Assembly (NCBI GenBank): GCA_002348095.1
Contig: DDYT01000023.1
Coordinates: 1 to 58,842 of the forward strand
Direction: 5' to 3'
Length of the DNA stretch: 58,842 nucleotides
From: Erysipelotrichaceae bacterium UBA2227
Lineage (GTDB): Bacteria; Bacillota_I; Bacilli_A; Erysipelotrichales; Erysipelotrichaceae
The position numbers were made by a program, and so were the translations under genes. This document shows positions 42,579 to 52,136 of the stretch, in pieces. Numbering within the stretch: position 1 is the stretch's first letter; every line of letters begins with the position of its first letter. The notes under the pieces are model-generated. The model did no database searches. It worked only from the letters and a program-made list of their open reading frames with translations, and was not told where the DNA came from.

Positions 42579-43955
42579 ATGTCCAAGCAAGAATTTGAAA
42601 AAATCGTTAATCATATCAAAGGTTCCGGCTTTGTTTTTCAGGGTTCGGAGATTTACGGCGGACTGGCCAACACGTGGGATTACGGCCCCTTGGGCGTAGA
42701 ACTTAAAGAGAACATAAAAAAGGCATGGTGGAATAAGTTTGTTCAGTCGCATCCTAACAACGTCGGCATTCAATCCGCGATTTTGATGAACCCGCAGGTA
42801 TGGCAGGCCAGCGGTCACCTGAGTACCTTCAGTGACCCTTTGATGGATTGCAAATCGTGTAAGACGCGTCATCGTGCCGATAAACTCATCGAAGAATTTA
42901 CCCACGGGGAAGTACATGCATCGGTAATGAACAATCAGCAGATGAAAGAAGTGATCATCGAAAAAAACATACCTTGTCCAAACTGCGGCAGTCATGATTT
43001 TACCGATATCCGTCAGTTCAACCTGATGTTCAAGACCTTTCAGGGAGTGCTGGAAGATGCCAGCAGCACGATTTATTTGCGTCCTGAAACTGCACAGGGG
43101 ATGTTTGTCAATTTCAAGAACGTTCAGCGTTCGATGCGTAAGAAAATCCCTTTCGGCATCGGACAGATCGGCAAATCCTTCCGTAATGAGATTACCCCAG
43201 GCAACTTTATTTTCAGGACCCGTGAGTTTGAACAGATGGAACTGGAGTTTTTCTGTAAGCCGGGGGAGGATCTGACCTGGTATGCATATTGGCAGAAATT
43301 CTGTATGGACTGGCTGATTGCTTTGGGTCTGAAGCCGGAAAATCTTCGGATGCGCGAACATGATGCTGAAGAACTGTCACATTATTCCGTAGCAACCTCG
43401 GATATCGAATATCTTTATCCGTGGGGTTGGGATGAGCTTTGGGGCATCGCTGACCGGACGGATTTTGATTTGACACAGCATATGAATCATTCGAAGCAGA
43501 GCATGGAGTATTTTGATCCCAACACCAATGAGAAATATATACCTTATTGTGTCGAACCGGCGGTCGGTGTCGAGCGTTTGCTGCTAGCTTTTGTATGTGA
43601 CAGTTTTAAAGAAGAAACCGTAAATGACAACGATGTACGTCTGGTATTGGCATTGAGTCCTGTATTGGCTCCGGTCAAGATTGCGGTCTTGCCTTTGTCT
43701 AACAAGCTGTCCGGCAAAGCCAATGAAGTGTATCAAAAACTCGCATCGAAGTTTGTTTGCGATTATGATGAATCCGGAAGTATCGGCAAACGTTACCGCC
43801 GACAGGATGCGATCGGAACGCCGTTTTGCGTGACTGTAGATTTCGACACACTGCAGGATGAAAGCGTGACCATCCGTTTCAGGGATTCGATGGAACAGAA
43901 ACGGGTGCTGATTACCGAAATTGAAAAGGAAGTTGCTCCTTATCTTGAATTTTAA
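42579..43955 (+). CDS. glyQS: Glycyl-tRNA synthetase, homodimeric type
   Basis: The 458-residue class II synthetase has the N-terminal GSGFVFQGSEIYGGLANTWDYGPLG (split here only as a family landmark), motif 2 with FRNEITPGNF and motif 3 with GVERLLLAF, plus a C-terminal anticodon-binding domain. A CxxC pair (CKSCK, CPNCG) lies in an insertion. The single-chain alpha2 form contrasts with the alpha2beta2 enzyme of most bacteria and is common in Erysipelotrichia and Mollicutes. GTGAGGT precedes the ATG. Confidence 0.95.
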   Translation: MSKQEFEKIVNHIKGSGFVFQGSEIYGGLANTWDYGPLGVELKENIKKAWWNKFVQSHPNNVGIQSAILMNPQVWQASGHLSTFSDPLMDCKSCKTRHRADKLIEEFTHGEVHASVMNNQQMKEVIIEKNIPCPNCGSHDFTDIRQFNLMFKTFQGVLEDASSTIYLRPETAQGMFVNFKNVQRSMRKKIPFGIGQIGKSFRNEITPGNFIFRTREFEQMELEFFCKPGEDLTWYAYWQKFCMDWLIALGLKPENLRMREHDAEELSHYSVATSDIEYLYPWGWDELWGIADRTDFDLTQHMNHSKQSMEYFDPNTNEKYIPYCVEPAVGVERLLLAFVCDSFKEETVNDNDVRLVLALSPVLAPVKIAVLPLSNKLSGKANEVYQKLASKFVCDYDESGSIGKRYRRQDAIGTPFCVTVDFDTLQDESVTIRFRDSMEQKRVLITEIEKEVAPYLEF

Positions 43956-43967
43956 GCAGGTGATGGC

Positions 43968-45731
43968 ATGCGCCGTTTGAGCGATCAGGAAATTACGGAT
44001 ATTCGTTCGAAAGCAGATATTGCCGATGTGATCAGTCAGTATCTGCCTTTAACGCGCCGAGGAAGAAATCTTTGGGCCGTCTGTCCGTTTCATGACGATC
44101 ACGACCCATCTTTATCTATCTCAAAAGACAAGCAGATTTACAAGTGTTTTGTTTGCGGGGCAGGCGGAAATGTGTTCACTTTCGTTGCGAATATCGAAAA
44201 AATCAGTTTCCTTCAGTCCGTAGTGAAAGTTGCTAAGAATGTAGGCATCGACCTTGAAGAAGCTTTAGAGCCGGCTGTACCTGTCGATCCAAGAAAACTG
44301 ACACTCATCCAGGTTCTTAAAGAATCGATCAATTTCTTCAGATATCAGCTCAATGCGTCTGACGGGCTGATGATCAAGGAATATCTTTTAAATCGCGGTA
44401 TCAGTGCCTTACTGATCGAAAAGTTTGAGGTCGGATATAATCCTGGTAATGATCAGTGCAGCCGATTTCTTACAGCCAAAGGCTATCAGGCTTCCGATAT
44501 CGTCGCTACCAATGTTGCACGTGTCAACGGCAGTCAGTTAGCGGATGTTTTTGCCAATCGAATCGTTTTTCCGATTCACGACGAACAGGGGAGTCCTTTG
44601 GGCTTTACGGCCAGAACCGTTTTGGCGGATGAATCGGCGAAATACATCAACACAACTGAAACCGAACTGTATACCAAAGGTTTGATTATTTATAATTATC
44701 ATCGGGCCTTGCCGGATGTAAAAAAGGCAGAGTTTGTCATTGTCACCGAAGGGGTCACGGATGTCATCGCCTTTTATCGGGCCAATATCCGCAATGTCGT
44801 AGCCACTCTCGGTACGGCTGCAACACCGCAGCAAATCCGTAAGTTACGACAACTGCACTGGCATATCGTTATCGGTTATGATGGTGATGCTGCCGGACAG
44901 AAAGCTGCGTTTCGATTGGGTGATATGCTGATCAAGGCAAACTGTACGGTCGAGGTGCTTAATTACAGGGTACCTATGGATCCCGATGATATCATCAATA
45001 CGTATGGAGAACAGCACCTGGTTCAGATCGTTGAAAACCGAGTAGCCTGGATGGACTTTTTGCTAGACTATTCGCAGTCGCTGTATCAGTTGGATAATTA
45101 TAATCAAAAGAAGCAGTATGTATTGGCGATGGGTGCCCAAATCAAGAATTTGCGCGATGATCTTGACAGAAAACACTTTACGGAGCGTTTGGCTGCGATC
45201 TCCGGGTATAAATATGAGGATTTATGGTCACTTGTTGCCCAGAGTCGTAAGCCGGAAAAGACATTTGAAGATGCATCGGTTACACCGCCGAAAAGTGACT
45301 GTTCAAAAGCAGAATGTGAAATCTGTGCCCAAATGATGATTTCAAAGGAAGCGGCCCTCCGCTTTAGGGACGAACTCGGATACTTATCTTCGCCCATGGC
45401 GAACCGGTGTGCTATATTAATCATAGACAGTTATCGTAACCAGGATGAAATCGTGTTGGCAGATTTGCTTACCAAAGCCACTGATCCCGCACTGCATGAC
45501 TTTATCTTGTGGCTCTCAGATTGGCCTCTGTTTCCCAAAGAAGCCAATCCGGCATCCCTTGGGGAAGCCATGACCAAGGTGCGTATCGACGTCTATGAAG
45601 CGAAAATTAAGAAATACAAAATGGAGTCGGCACAACTGATCGATGCGGCGAAGAAAGCAGAAATCGCAAATAAGATCATTGAAGCCCAACGGGAAATAAC
45701 TGCCTTAAAAAGAGGCAAGAAGGAGGACTGA
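43968..45731 (+). CDS. dnaG: DNA primase
   Basis: The 587-residue protein has an N-terminal CHC2 zinc finger (CPFHDDH...YKCFVCGAGG, about 38-65), a TOPRIM core with VTEGVTDVIAF and GYDGDAAGQKAA, and a C-terminal helicase-interaction region. It makes primers for replication. It is operonic with glyQS (12 bp) and rpoD (1 bp), the macromolecular synthesis operon arrangement. Confidence 0.95.
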   Translation: MRRLSDQEITDIRSKADIADVISQYLPLTRRGRNLWAVCPFHDDHDPSLSISKDKQIYKCFVCGAGGNVFTFVANIEKISFLQSVVKVAKNVGIDLEEALEPAVPVDPRKLTLIQVLKESINFFRYQLNASDGLMIKEYLLNRGISALLIEKFEVGYNPGNDQCSRFLTAKGYQASDIVATNVARVNGSQLADVFANRIVFPIHDEQGSPLGFTARTVLADESAKYINTTETELYTKGLIIYNYHRALPDVKKAEFVIVTEGVTDVIAFYRANIRNVVATLGTAATPQQIRKLRQLHWHIVIGYDGDAAGQKAAFRLGDMLIKANCTVEVLNYRVPMDPDDIINTYGEQHLVQIVENRVAWMDFLLDYSQSLYQLDNYNQKKQYVLAMGAQIKNLRDDLDRKHFTERLAAISGYKYEDLWSLVAQSRKPEKTFEDASVTPPKSDCSKAECEICAQMMISKEAALRFRDELGYLSSPMANRCAILIIDSYRNQDEIVLADLLTKATDPALHDFILWLSDWPLFPKEANPASLGEAMTKVRIDVYEAKIKKYKMESAQLIDAAKKAEIANKIIEAQREITALKRGKKED

Positions 45732-45732
45732 C

Positions 45733-47085
45733 ATGGCTGTGATAAAATCATTGGATGATCTGAAGAAAGAGTTTACAGAAAAAAATCAGAAGGGTCTCAA
45801 GATTTATGAGAGTGAAGTCATGGATTCGATCGATCACCTGGAAATGGATGATGACGAAATAACGGCATTGCGCGAATGGTTCGATAGTGCATCGATCCCT
45901 CTTCATGCGGATGAGGATTTTGATGAACCGTCTGAACTGACGGATGCGAGTGCCGAGGCTTCGATTTTGGAGGACGATCTCGATTTTCTGACGGATGATT
46001 CGGTAGAAGTCGAGGAAATCAATATTGTTGATTTGGAGCAGTATGATGCTCAGTTTGGCAGCGGGCCGAATATTAAAATCAATGACCCGGTAAAAATGTA
46101 TCTGAAGGAAATTGGGCGGGTCAATCTGCTCAATCCCGATGATGAACCTGAAATTGCCCGTCGCATCAAAGACGGAATGGATGCGGCAAAACAGCTGGAG
46201 AAGATTTATCACGAGTATTATCCCCGTGTCCGAAAAGCGGATGGTGAGTTTGAAAGAGTCGATATTGAAAAGATTAAGAACACGTTGCTGACGATTTCTA
46301 AAGATGAGGAGTTGGCGAAAGTCCGTCATTTTATCGGAATTCAGCTGGATGGTGATGATTCCAAACGTGTGCTCATTTCCGCAAACCTGCGATTGGTGGT
46401 CAGTATCGCAAAGAAATATGTCGGTCGCGGCATGCTTTTTCTGGATTTGATTCAAGAAGGAAACATGGGGTTGGTCAAAGCTGTCGAAAAGTTTGATCAT
46501 ACCAAAGGCTTCAAATTTTCAACGTATGCGACATGGTGGATCCGTCAGGCAATTACCCGGGCGATCGCAGATCAGGCCCGAACGATCCGTATTCCGGTAC
46601 ATATGGTAGAAACGATCAATAAACTGACACGAGTCCAACGGCAGTTGGTTCAGGATTTGGGTCGCGATCCTACTGCTGAGGAAATTGCGGCAAAGATGGA
46701 AAACATAACCCCGGAGAAAGTCCGTGAGATACAGAAAATCGCACTGGAACCGGTTTCTTTGGAAACTCCGATCGGTGAAGAAGATGATTCTCATTTAGGG
46801 GATTTCATTGAGGATAAAGATGCCTTATCCCCGGATGAGTTTGCAAATAATCAGCTTCTCAAAGATGAGATCAATCTGGTGCTGCAGGGACTGACTGAAA
46901 GGGAGGAAAAAGTACTTCGCCTGCGATTCGGTCTGTATGACGGCCGCACACGGACGCTTGAGGAAGTGGGAAAAGAATTTAATGTCACCCGGGAAAGGAT
47001 CCGTCAGATTGAAGCAAAAGCGTTGCGCAAACTGAAACACCCGACCCGTTCGAAGCGTCTTAAAGATTTCGTCGATAAAGGCTGA
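45733..47085 (+). CDS. rpoD: Primary sigma factor RpoD/SigA
   Basis: 450 residues. The acidic N-terminal region (about 55-105) corresponds to sigma 1.1, followed by 1.2 (NDPVKMYLKEIGRVNLL), region 2 (FSTYATWWIRQAITRAI, which melts the -10), region 3 and region 4.2 (VTRERIRQIEAKALRKLKHP, which reads the -35). It directs housekeeping transcription; the TTGACA/TATAAT promoters in this block fit it. A GGAGG precedes the ATG. Confidence 0.96.
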   Translation: MAVIKSLDDLKKEFTEKNQKGLKIYESEVMDSIDHLEMDDDEITALREWFDSASIPLHADEDFDEPSELTDASAEASILEDDLDFLTDDSVEVEEINIVDLEQYDAQFGSGPNIKINDPVKMYLKEIGRVNLLNPDDEPEIARRIKDGMDAAKQLEKIYHEYYPRVRKADGEFERVDIEKIKNTLLTISKDEELAKVRHFIGIQLDGDDSKRVLISANLRLVVSIAKKYVGRGMLFLDLIQEGNMGLVKAVEKFDHTKGFKFSTYATWWIRQAITRAIADQARTIRIPVHMVETINKLTRVQRQLVQDLGRDPTAEEIAAKMENITPEKVREIQKIALEPVSLETPIGEEDDSHLGDFIEDKDALSPDEFANNQLLKDEINLVLQGLTEREEKVLRLRFGLYDGRTRTLEEVGKEFNVTRERIRQIEAKALRKLKHPTRSKRLKDFVDKG

Positions 47086-47086
47086 T

Positions 47087-47749
47087 ATGCTGTCCCTTCG
47101 TTTAAAAACGATTGAATCGATGGTCGATCCGGGTAAAGTCGTGGCCGATATCGGAACCGATCATGCGCTACTGCCGGTCGAGTTGGTAAAAAGCGGTAAA
47201 GTTGATAAGGTGTATGCAGTGGATAACAAATCCGGACCGTATCTTCGTGCGATGCAATACATCAAAGAACAAGGATGCCAGGACAAAATCACCGCAATTC
47301 TTGCGGATGGATTAACTGCAGTCAGCGATGATGCCGATTGCTGGGTCATTGCCGGTATGGGATATGATACGGCTGCGCTCATATTGAGCCAGCCCACTTC
47401 GATTCGGCAGGGCCAGCAGCTTATCGTTCAGGTCAATCATGGTGTTGAAAGGATGCGCAGGTATCTTTGTGATCATGGCTGGCAGATCACGGACGAGCGG
47501 ATCATATTCGAGGCGCACTATTATCAAATCATCAAAGCTGCAAAAATGAAATCGGTTATCAGACTCAAAAATGAAGACATCAGTTTCGGACCGATCCTGA
47601 GAAATGAAAAAAGCCCCATATTTGTACAATATTGGGAGTCAGAGGCTGAAAAGCTGCAACGGATCGTCGAACGACTTGACCGAAAAAACAAAAGGGCTCA
47701 AGAACTGCAAAAGCAGATCAGCTCGATTGTCAACATGCTAAACGGGTGA
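47087..47749 (+). CDS. trmK: tRNA (adenine22-N1)-methyltransferase TrmK
   Basis: The 220-residue Rossmann methyltransferase has VVADIGTDHALLPVEL (about 18-33, SAM site), AVDNKSGP and WVIAGMGYDTAALIL (usually GMGG). A C-terminal coiled coil rich in charged residues (LQRIVERLDRKNKRAQELQKQ) is typical. In Bacillota it follows rpoD, and usually the nif3-like gene comes next; here it is absent and the operon ends. Confidence 0.92.
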   Translation: MLSLRLKTIESMVDPGKVVADIGTDHALLPVELVKSGKVDKVYAVDNKSGPYLRAMQYIKEQGCQDKITAILADGLTAVSDDADCWVIAGMGYDTAALILSQPTSIRQGQQLIVQVNHGVERMRRYLCDHGWQITDERIIFEAHYYQIIKAAKMKSVIRLKNEDISFGPILRNEKSPIFVQYWESEAEKLQRIVERLDRKNKRAQELQKQISSIVNMLNG

Positions 47750-47761
47750 AATCACCCGTTT
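47740..47761. terminator. Bidirectional terminator between trmK and ispH
   Basis: AAACGGGTGA (47740-47749) and TCACCCGTTT (47752-47761) with a minimal loop. It covers both stop codons. Confidence 0.72.
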
Positions 47762-48674
47762 ATTCATCCAATAAGGTTGTTATATCCACCCTGGGCAGCG
47801 GTGCAGGGTGATCAAAGTCGTAATCATTCAGATAATCAATGACCTGACGGGTCAGTTTGGCCGGCGTTGATGCACCGGAGGTAACCGCAATGCGCATATT
47901 TTTCTTCAGAAGAGCCGTATCGAGCTGTTCGATGCTTTCGATCCTGTGTACATTCGCAATGCCGTGTTGAGTCGCAATCTTGACCAGCATTTGGGTATTG
48001 TTTGACCTAGGATCTCCGACGACGATCAGCGCATCTGCGTCTGGTATTCTTTCAACAGCCTGCTGTCTGAGCCGGGTAGCAGCACAGATCTCATTGGCAA
48101 TATGTGCCTGCGGGTATTGCTTAATGATGGCATGTATGATATGCTCAATGTCGTTTTTGCTCATGGTCGTCTGATTGGTTACGAAGATCTTATGATGTTT
48201 ACCGATGTCCGGTACATCCTCGGTTCTCTCAATCAGATATATTTCAGAAAAACTGTCCATGATTCCCTGTGTCTCCGGGTGACCGGCTTTTCCGATATAA
48301 AACAGGGTTTGCCCCTCGTTTTGAGCGGATTTGATCAATGCATGAGTGTTCCAGACATCATCACAGGTAGCATCTACAATCTTAAGATTGCGACGCAGGG
48401 CTTCTTCACGGATACTGCTACTGACTCCGTGCGCCGTGAAAATGACGATTCCGTCTTTGATTTTACTGAGCAGTTCAATCCGGCTTGCGTGTGGCTCATC
48501 CAGTGTGTCAATGTTGAGAAGTTTCAGTGCTTCACTGACATAACGGTTGTGTACAAGCTGTCCCAAGACCGTGATCTTAACTTGCGGGTTTTCCAAGGCT
48601 GTCTTTTTTGCTAAACGGATCGCATTGAAAACACCTTTGCAAAAACCTCTGGGCGCGATCGGGATTACTTCCAT
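47760..48674 (-). CDS. ispH: 4-hydroxy-3-methylbut-2-enyl diphosphate reductase
   Basis: The 304-residue iron-sulphur enzyme has cluster cysteines in PRGFCKGV (Cys12), VDATCDDV (about 98) and NEICAATRLRQQA (about 195). The substrate-binding histidines lie in QLVHNRYV and FTAHGV, with conserved DALIVVGDPRSNNT. It performs the last step of the MEP isoprenoid pathway; the penultimate enzyme, ispG, is 2.3 kb away on the same strand. GGAGGTGG precedes the ATG. Confidence 0.92.
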   Translation of the reverse strand: MEVIPIAPRGFCKGVFNAIRLAKKTALENPQVKITVLGQLVHNRYVSEALKLLNIDTLDEPHASRIELLSKIKDGIVIFTAHGVSSSIREEALRRNLKIVDATCDDVWNTHALIKSAQNEGQTLFYIGKAGHPETQGIMDSFSEIYLIERTEDVPDIGKHHKIFVTNQTTMSKNDIEHIIHAIIKQYPQAHIANEICAATRLRQQAVERIPDADALIVVGDPRSNNTQMLVKIATQHGIANVHRIESIEQLDTALLKKNMRIAVTSGASTPAKLTRQVIDYLNDYDFDHPAPLPRVDITTLLDE

Positions 48675-48755
48675 AAAGCCACCTCCTATCAGTAGTTTAT
48701 CATATTTTTTGTATTACGCACGCATTCAGATTATAATTGAAACGAGGTATTTCGT

Positions 48756-50108
48756 ATGAAACTTGAAGATTCCATGAAAAATTTAAAAGCGATGATGGAC
48801 GTCAACGGCTTTGTTCAGCTGACCGATATTCAGTCTGCAGTCATACCGTTGGTCAATAAGAGCAGGGATGTCATCGCGACATCCAAAACCGGAACGGGGA
48901 AGACCCATGCATATCTGTTCCCGATTTTTAATCGGCTCAACCCCGAGTATCCTTCCGTGCAGGCGGTCATTACTGCACCGACACGAGAACTGGCGACCCA
49001 GATATATCAGTTTGCAACAAAAATCAATGAATTGTTTCCTGATATCAGGGTCGAGCTGTTTACAGGGGGAAAGGACAGAGCCCGCGTCGTCGCGAAGCTG
49101 CACACCCAACCGCATCTGGTGATCGGAACTCCCGGACGTCTGAAAGATTTATTTCTCGATCAGGGTGCACTGCGACTCGATACATCGAACATTTTTGTGG
49201 TTGATGAAGCGGATATGACGTTGGAATACGGATTTCTTGATGACATTGATATGATCGTTTCACGTATGGGAAAGAAAGTTCAAATGCTGGTGTTCAGTGC
49301 CACGATACCGCAGGCATTACGTCCGTTTCTCCGTAAATATCTGGTCCGACCGCAAACCGTGGCGATCGAAAGCGATGAAGTTTTCAAACCGCGTGTCCAT
49401 CATGTACTGATCGGAGCGAAGCATCTTGACTATAGCGAAATGCTGTTGAAGATCATTCCACATTTTCAGCCGTATATCTGCCTGATTTTTGCTAACACGC
49501 GGATAGAAGCCGCACAGACAGCGCAGTTACTGAGGCAAAATGACATTTCTGTCGTCGAACTGCATGGCGATCTGACTCCGCGCCAGCGTCGTCAGGCCAT
49601 GACTCAGATCGAAAGCAAGGAATATCGCTATATCGTAGCTACAGATATCGCTTCTCGCGGATTGGACATTTCAGAAGTGACACATGTCGTTTCTTTGGGC
49701 TTTCCCAAGGAACTTGATTTTTTTGTACACCGCAGCGGCCGCACCGGCCGAGCCGGAAAAGAAGGTACTTGCTTCACGATTTACAAGGACAGTGACAATG
49801 CGGCAATCCGTCACTTTCAGAAACAGGGGATCTCATTTAAACATATGAGCGTTCGCGGCTCGAAATGGACCGAATTGAAGCCATATGGATTCAAGCACTC
49901 GTTTAAACGTTCGGAAACGGAAATCGCCATTGCCAAAATCGTAAAGCGGAAGGATATCAAGGTCAAACCCGGTTATAAAAAGAAGATGAGTGCAGAGATA
50001 GAAGCACTTAAGCGTAAGAAGAAAAGAGAATTTATTCAGTCGGAGATAAAGAAGCAGAAAAAGGAAAGAGCCAAAGCGAAATCTTTGGCTGAAAAGGAAA
50101 CATCATGA
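48756..50108 (+). CDS. cshB: DEAD-box RNA helicase (CshB-like)
   Basis: The 450-residue protein has TSKTGTGKTHA (about 43-53), PTRELATQ, VVDEADMTLEYGF (about 148-160), SATIP and HRSGRTGRAG. It ends in a long lysine-rich tail (RKKKREFIQSEIKKQKKERAKAK) likely to bind RNA. DEADMTLE rather than DEADEML, and the basic tail, fit CshB/YqfR. In B. subtilis this gene lies beside nfo (yqfS), as here. TATAAT is at 48732-48737. The stop overlaps nfo by 4 bp. Confidence 0.9.
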   Translation: MKLEDSMKNLKAMMDVNGFVQLTDIQSAVIPLVNKSRDVIATSKTGTGKTHAYLFPIFNRLNPEYPSVQAVITAPTRELATQIYQFATKINELFPDIRVELFTGGKDRARVVAKLHTQPHLVIGTPGRLKDLFLDQGALRLDTSNIFVVDEADMTLEYGFLDDIDMIVSRMGKKVQMLVFSATIPQALRPFLRKYLVRPQTVAIESDEVFKPRVHHVLIGAKHLDYSEMLLKIIPHFQPYICLIFANTRIEAAQTAQLLRQNDISVVELHGDLTPRQRRQAMTQIESKEYRYIVATDIASRGLDISEVTHVVSLGFPKELDFFVHRSGRTGRAGKEGTCFTIYKDSDNAAIRHFQKQGISFKHMSVRGSKWTELKPYGFKHSFKRSETEIAIAKIVKRKDIKVKPGYKKKMSAEIEALKRKKKREFIQSEIKKQKKERAKAKSLAEKETS

Positions 50109-50968
50109 TCTTGGGTTCTCACGTGTCTTTGAATGCGCCAGAATACTTTCTCGGTTCGGTGAAAGAGGCTTTATCCTATGATGCCAATGCTCTGATGATT
50201 TATACCGGCGCTCCGCAAAACACCGTTCGAAAGGAAGTATCAGATTTTAAAATCGACGAAGCGGCCTTGCTGTTGGACGAAGCGGGGATACCTTCGCAAC
50301 ATGTGATCGTTCATGCACCGTATATCATAAATTTGGCCAATACGGTCAAACCGGAGACTTTTGAGCTGGCGGTGGAGTTTTTAAGGAAAGAAATCTTGCG
50401 TACGCGTCTGATCGGAGCAAAAGTGATCGTTTTACATCCTGGATCACATGTCAACGCCGGAGAGCAAATCGGTCTTGATCGCATCGTCGAAGGTTTAAAT
50501 CTGTCGCTCAAAGACAACGATGATATCGAAATAGCGCTAGAAACCATGGCAGGAAAAGGAAGTGAGTTGGGTTATCGGTTTGAGCATATCGCTTATATCA
50601 TGCAAAGTGTCGAAAAGCCCAACTTGATTAAGGTTTGTATGGATACCTGTCATATGAGTGATGCAGGCTATGATGTATTTGCATTTGATCAACTGTTGGA
50701 TACATTTGATGAAATCATCGGTCTTGAGCATGTGCGTGTCATACATCTCAATGATTCAAAAAATGATCCCGGTGCCAGAAAAGACCGTCATGCCAATTTG
50801 GGGTACGGAAGATTGGGATTTGACTTCTTACATCAGGTTGCATCGCATCCGAGACTGGCAAAGATACCCAAGATTTTAGAAACTCCCTTTGTCAACGATC
50901 TGCCGCCATACAAAACGGAAATCCGGATGCTGCGTGAGGGACGTTTCACTGACTGGATCATCGAGTAA
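50105..50968 (+). CDS. nfo: Endonuclease IV
   Basis: The 287-residue TIM-barrel AP endonuclease has ILGSHVSL at the N-terminus, VIVHAPYIINLAN, the metal ligands in CMDTCHMSDAGYD and HLNDSKNDPGARKDRHANLGYG. It incises DNA at abasic sites. It is coupled to cshB. Confidence 0.95.
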   Translation: MILGSHVSLNAPEYFLGSVKEALSYDANALMIYTGAPQNTVRKEVSDFKIDEAALLLDEAGIPSQHVIVHAPYIINLANTVKPETFELAVEFLRKEILRTRLIGAKVIVLHPGSHVNAGEQIGLDRIVEGLNLSLKDNDDIEIALETMAGKGSELGYRFEHIAYIMQSVEKPNLIKVCMDTCHMSDAGYDVFAFDQLLDTFDEIIGLEHVRVIHLNDSKNDPGARKDRHANLGYGRLGFDFLHQVASHPRLAKIPKILETPFVNDLPPYKTEIRMLREGRFTDWIIE

Positions 50969-50970
50969 TA

Positions 50971-51000
50971 AAAGAGCAACCTGCGAAGGTTACTCTTTTT
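50971..51000. terminator. Bidirectional terminator between nfo and ispG
   Basis: AAAGAGCAACC (50971-50981) and GGTTACTCTTT (50988-50998) with one mismatch and T's on the plus side and A's upstream. Confidence 0.75.
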
Positions 51001-52054
51001 CAATAATTTCCAAGATCGTCTGCTTCAATGTCTCAACCAGATCTGCCTGAGCAACCTTTTTGATCAGTTGTCCTTTTCGAAAGAGCAGTGCTTCCTCTTT
51101 ACCTCCGGCAATTCCGATATCGGCCCGAGCTGCTTCTTGAGGACCGTTGACGGCACAGCCCATGATGGCCACCGTAATATTACTTTGAATATTTTCTAAA
51201 AATGCTTCGATTTCCTTAACCACGGGAATCATATCGTATTGAATCCTTCCGCAGGTCGGACAGCTGATCAGATCGGGTACATGATCGATCAAATCGAAAC
51301 TGCGAAGAAGCTGCCTTGCAATTTTAATTTCTTCCACCGGATCATCACTGACGGAGATTCGAATCGTATCGCCGATATCGTCCGCAAACAAGGCACCCAG
51401 AGCAGCAGACGATTTTATAGCACTGCCCATGACGGTTCCGGCTTCTGTGACACCTAAATGAAGCGGATAGGGGAAAGTGCTTGCTGCCAAGCGGTAGGCA
51501 TCGATCGTCATTCTGACATCAGAAGATTTAAATGATAATGCGATATCGTCAAAATCAAACGCTTTTAAGATGTCAATATGTTTCTGAGCCGATTCGATCA
51601 TAGCCATCGGACATGGAGCACCATATTTTTCGATCAGGCTTTTTTCGAGTGATCCGCTGTTGATTCCGATACGGATCGGAATGCGAAACTTTTTGCATGC
51701 CGAAACGACCTGACCGATTTGATCTTTATTTGATATGTTACCGGGATTCAACCGGATTTTCGCTGCACCGTTTTCGATGGCTGCCAATGCCAGCCGGTAG
51801 TCAAAATGAATGTCAGCGACCAAAGGGATAGAAATCTCCTGAACGATGCTTTTGATTGCAGTGGCATCATCCATATCGAGCACAGCGACCCGGATGATCT
51901 GACAGCCGGCCTTTTCCAGCTGACGGATTTGTTTTACCGTTGCATCGATATCCTTGGTTTTCGTGTTTGTCATCGACTGAATGATGACTTTATTTTGTCC
52001 GCCGATCTGAACGCCGTTTAAGAAAATCGGACGGGTTTTGTAACGTGGAAGCAT
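50990..52054 (-). CDS. ispG: 4-hydroxy-3-methylbut-2-en-1-yl diphosphate synthase
   Basis: The 354-residue protein has an N-terminal TIM barrel (GGQNKVIIQSMTNTKTKDI; PLVADIHFDYRLAL; RLNPGNI) and a C-terminal iron-sulphur domain with CPTCGRIQYD and MGCAVNGPQEA. It acts just before IspH in the MEP pathway. GAGGTGAT precedes the ATG. Confidence 0.94.
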   Translation of the reverse strand: MLPRYKTRPIFLNGVQIGGQNKVIIQSMTNTKTKDIDATVKQIRQLEKAGCQIIRVAVLDMDDATAIKSIVQEISIPLVADIHFDYRLALAAIENGAAKIRLNPGNISNKDQIGQVVSACKKFRIPIRIGINSGSLEKSLIEKYGAPCPMAMIESAQKHIDILKAFDFDDIALSFKSSDVRMTIDAYRLAASTFPYPLHLGVTEAGTVMGSAIKSSAALGALFADDIGDTIRISVSDDPVEEIKIARQLLRSFDLIDHVPDLISCPTCGRIQYDMIPVVKEIEAFLENIQSNITVAIMGCAVNGPQEAARADIGIAGGKEEALLFRKGQLIKKVAQADLVETLKQTILEIIEKE

Positions 52055-52072
52055 ACAATCACCTCAGTGCAA

Positions 52073-52115
52073 ATTATAGCATGGAATACCAATTTCAAGT
52101 GAAATAGTTTATAAT
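52073..52115. promoter_or_regulatory. Divergent ispG / penicillin-binding protein promoters
   Basis: Minus strand: TATAAT (52073-52078 read as ATTATA) with a weak -35 CACTTG 17 bp upstream. Plus strand: TATAAT at 52110-52115. Confidence 0.5.
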
Positions 52116-52136
52116 AGCGAAGAAAGGAACGTGACT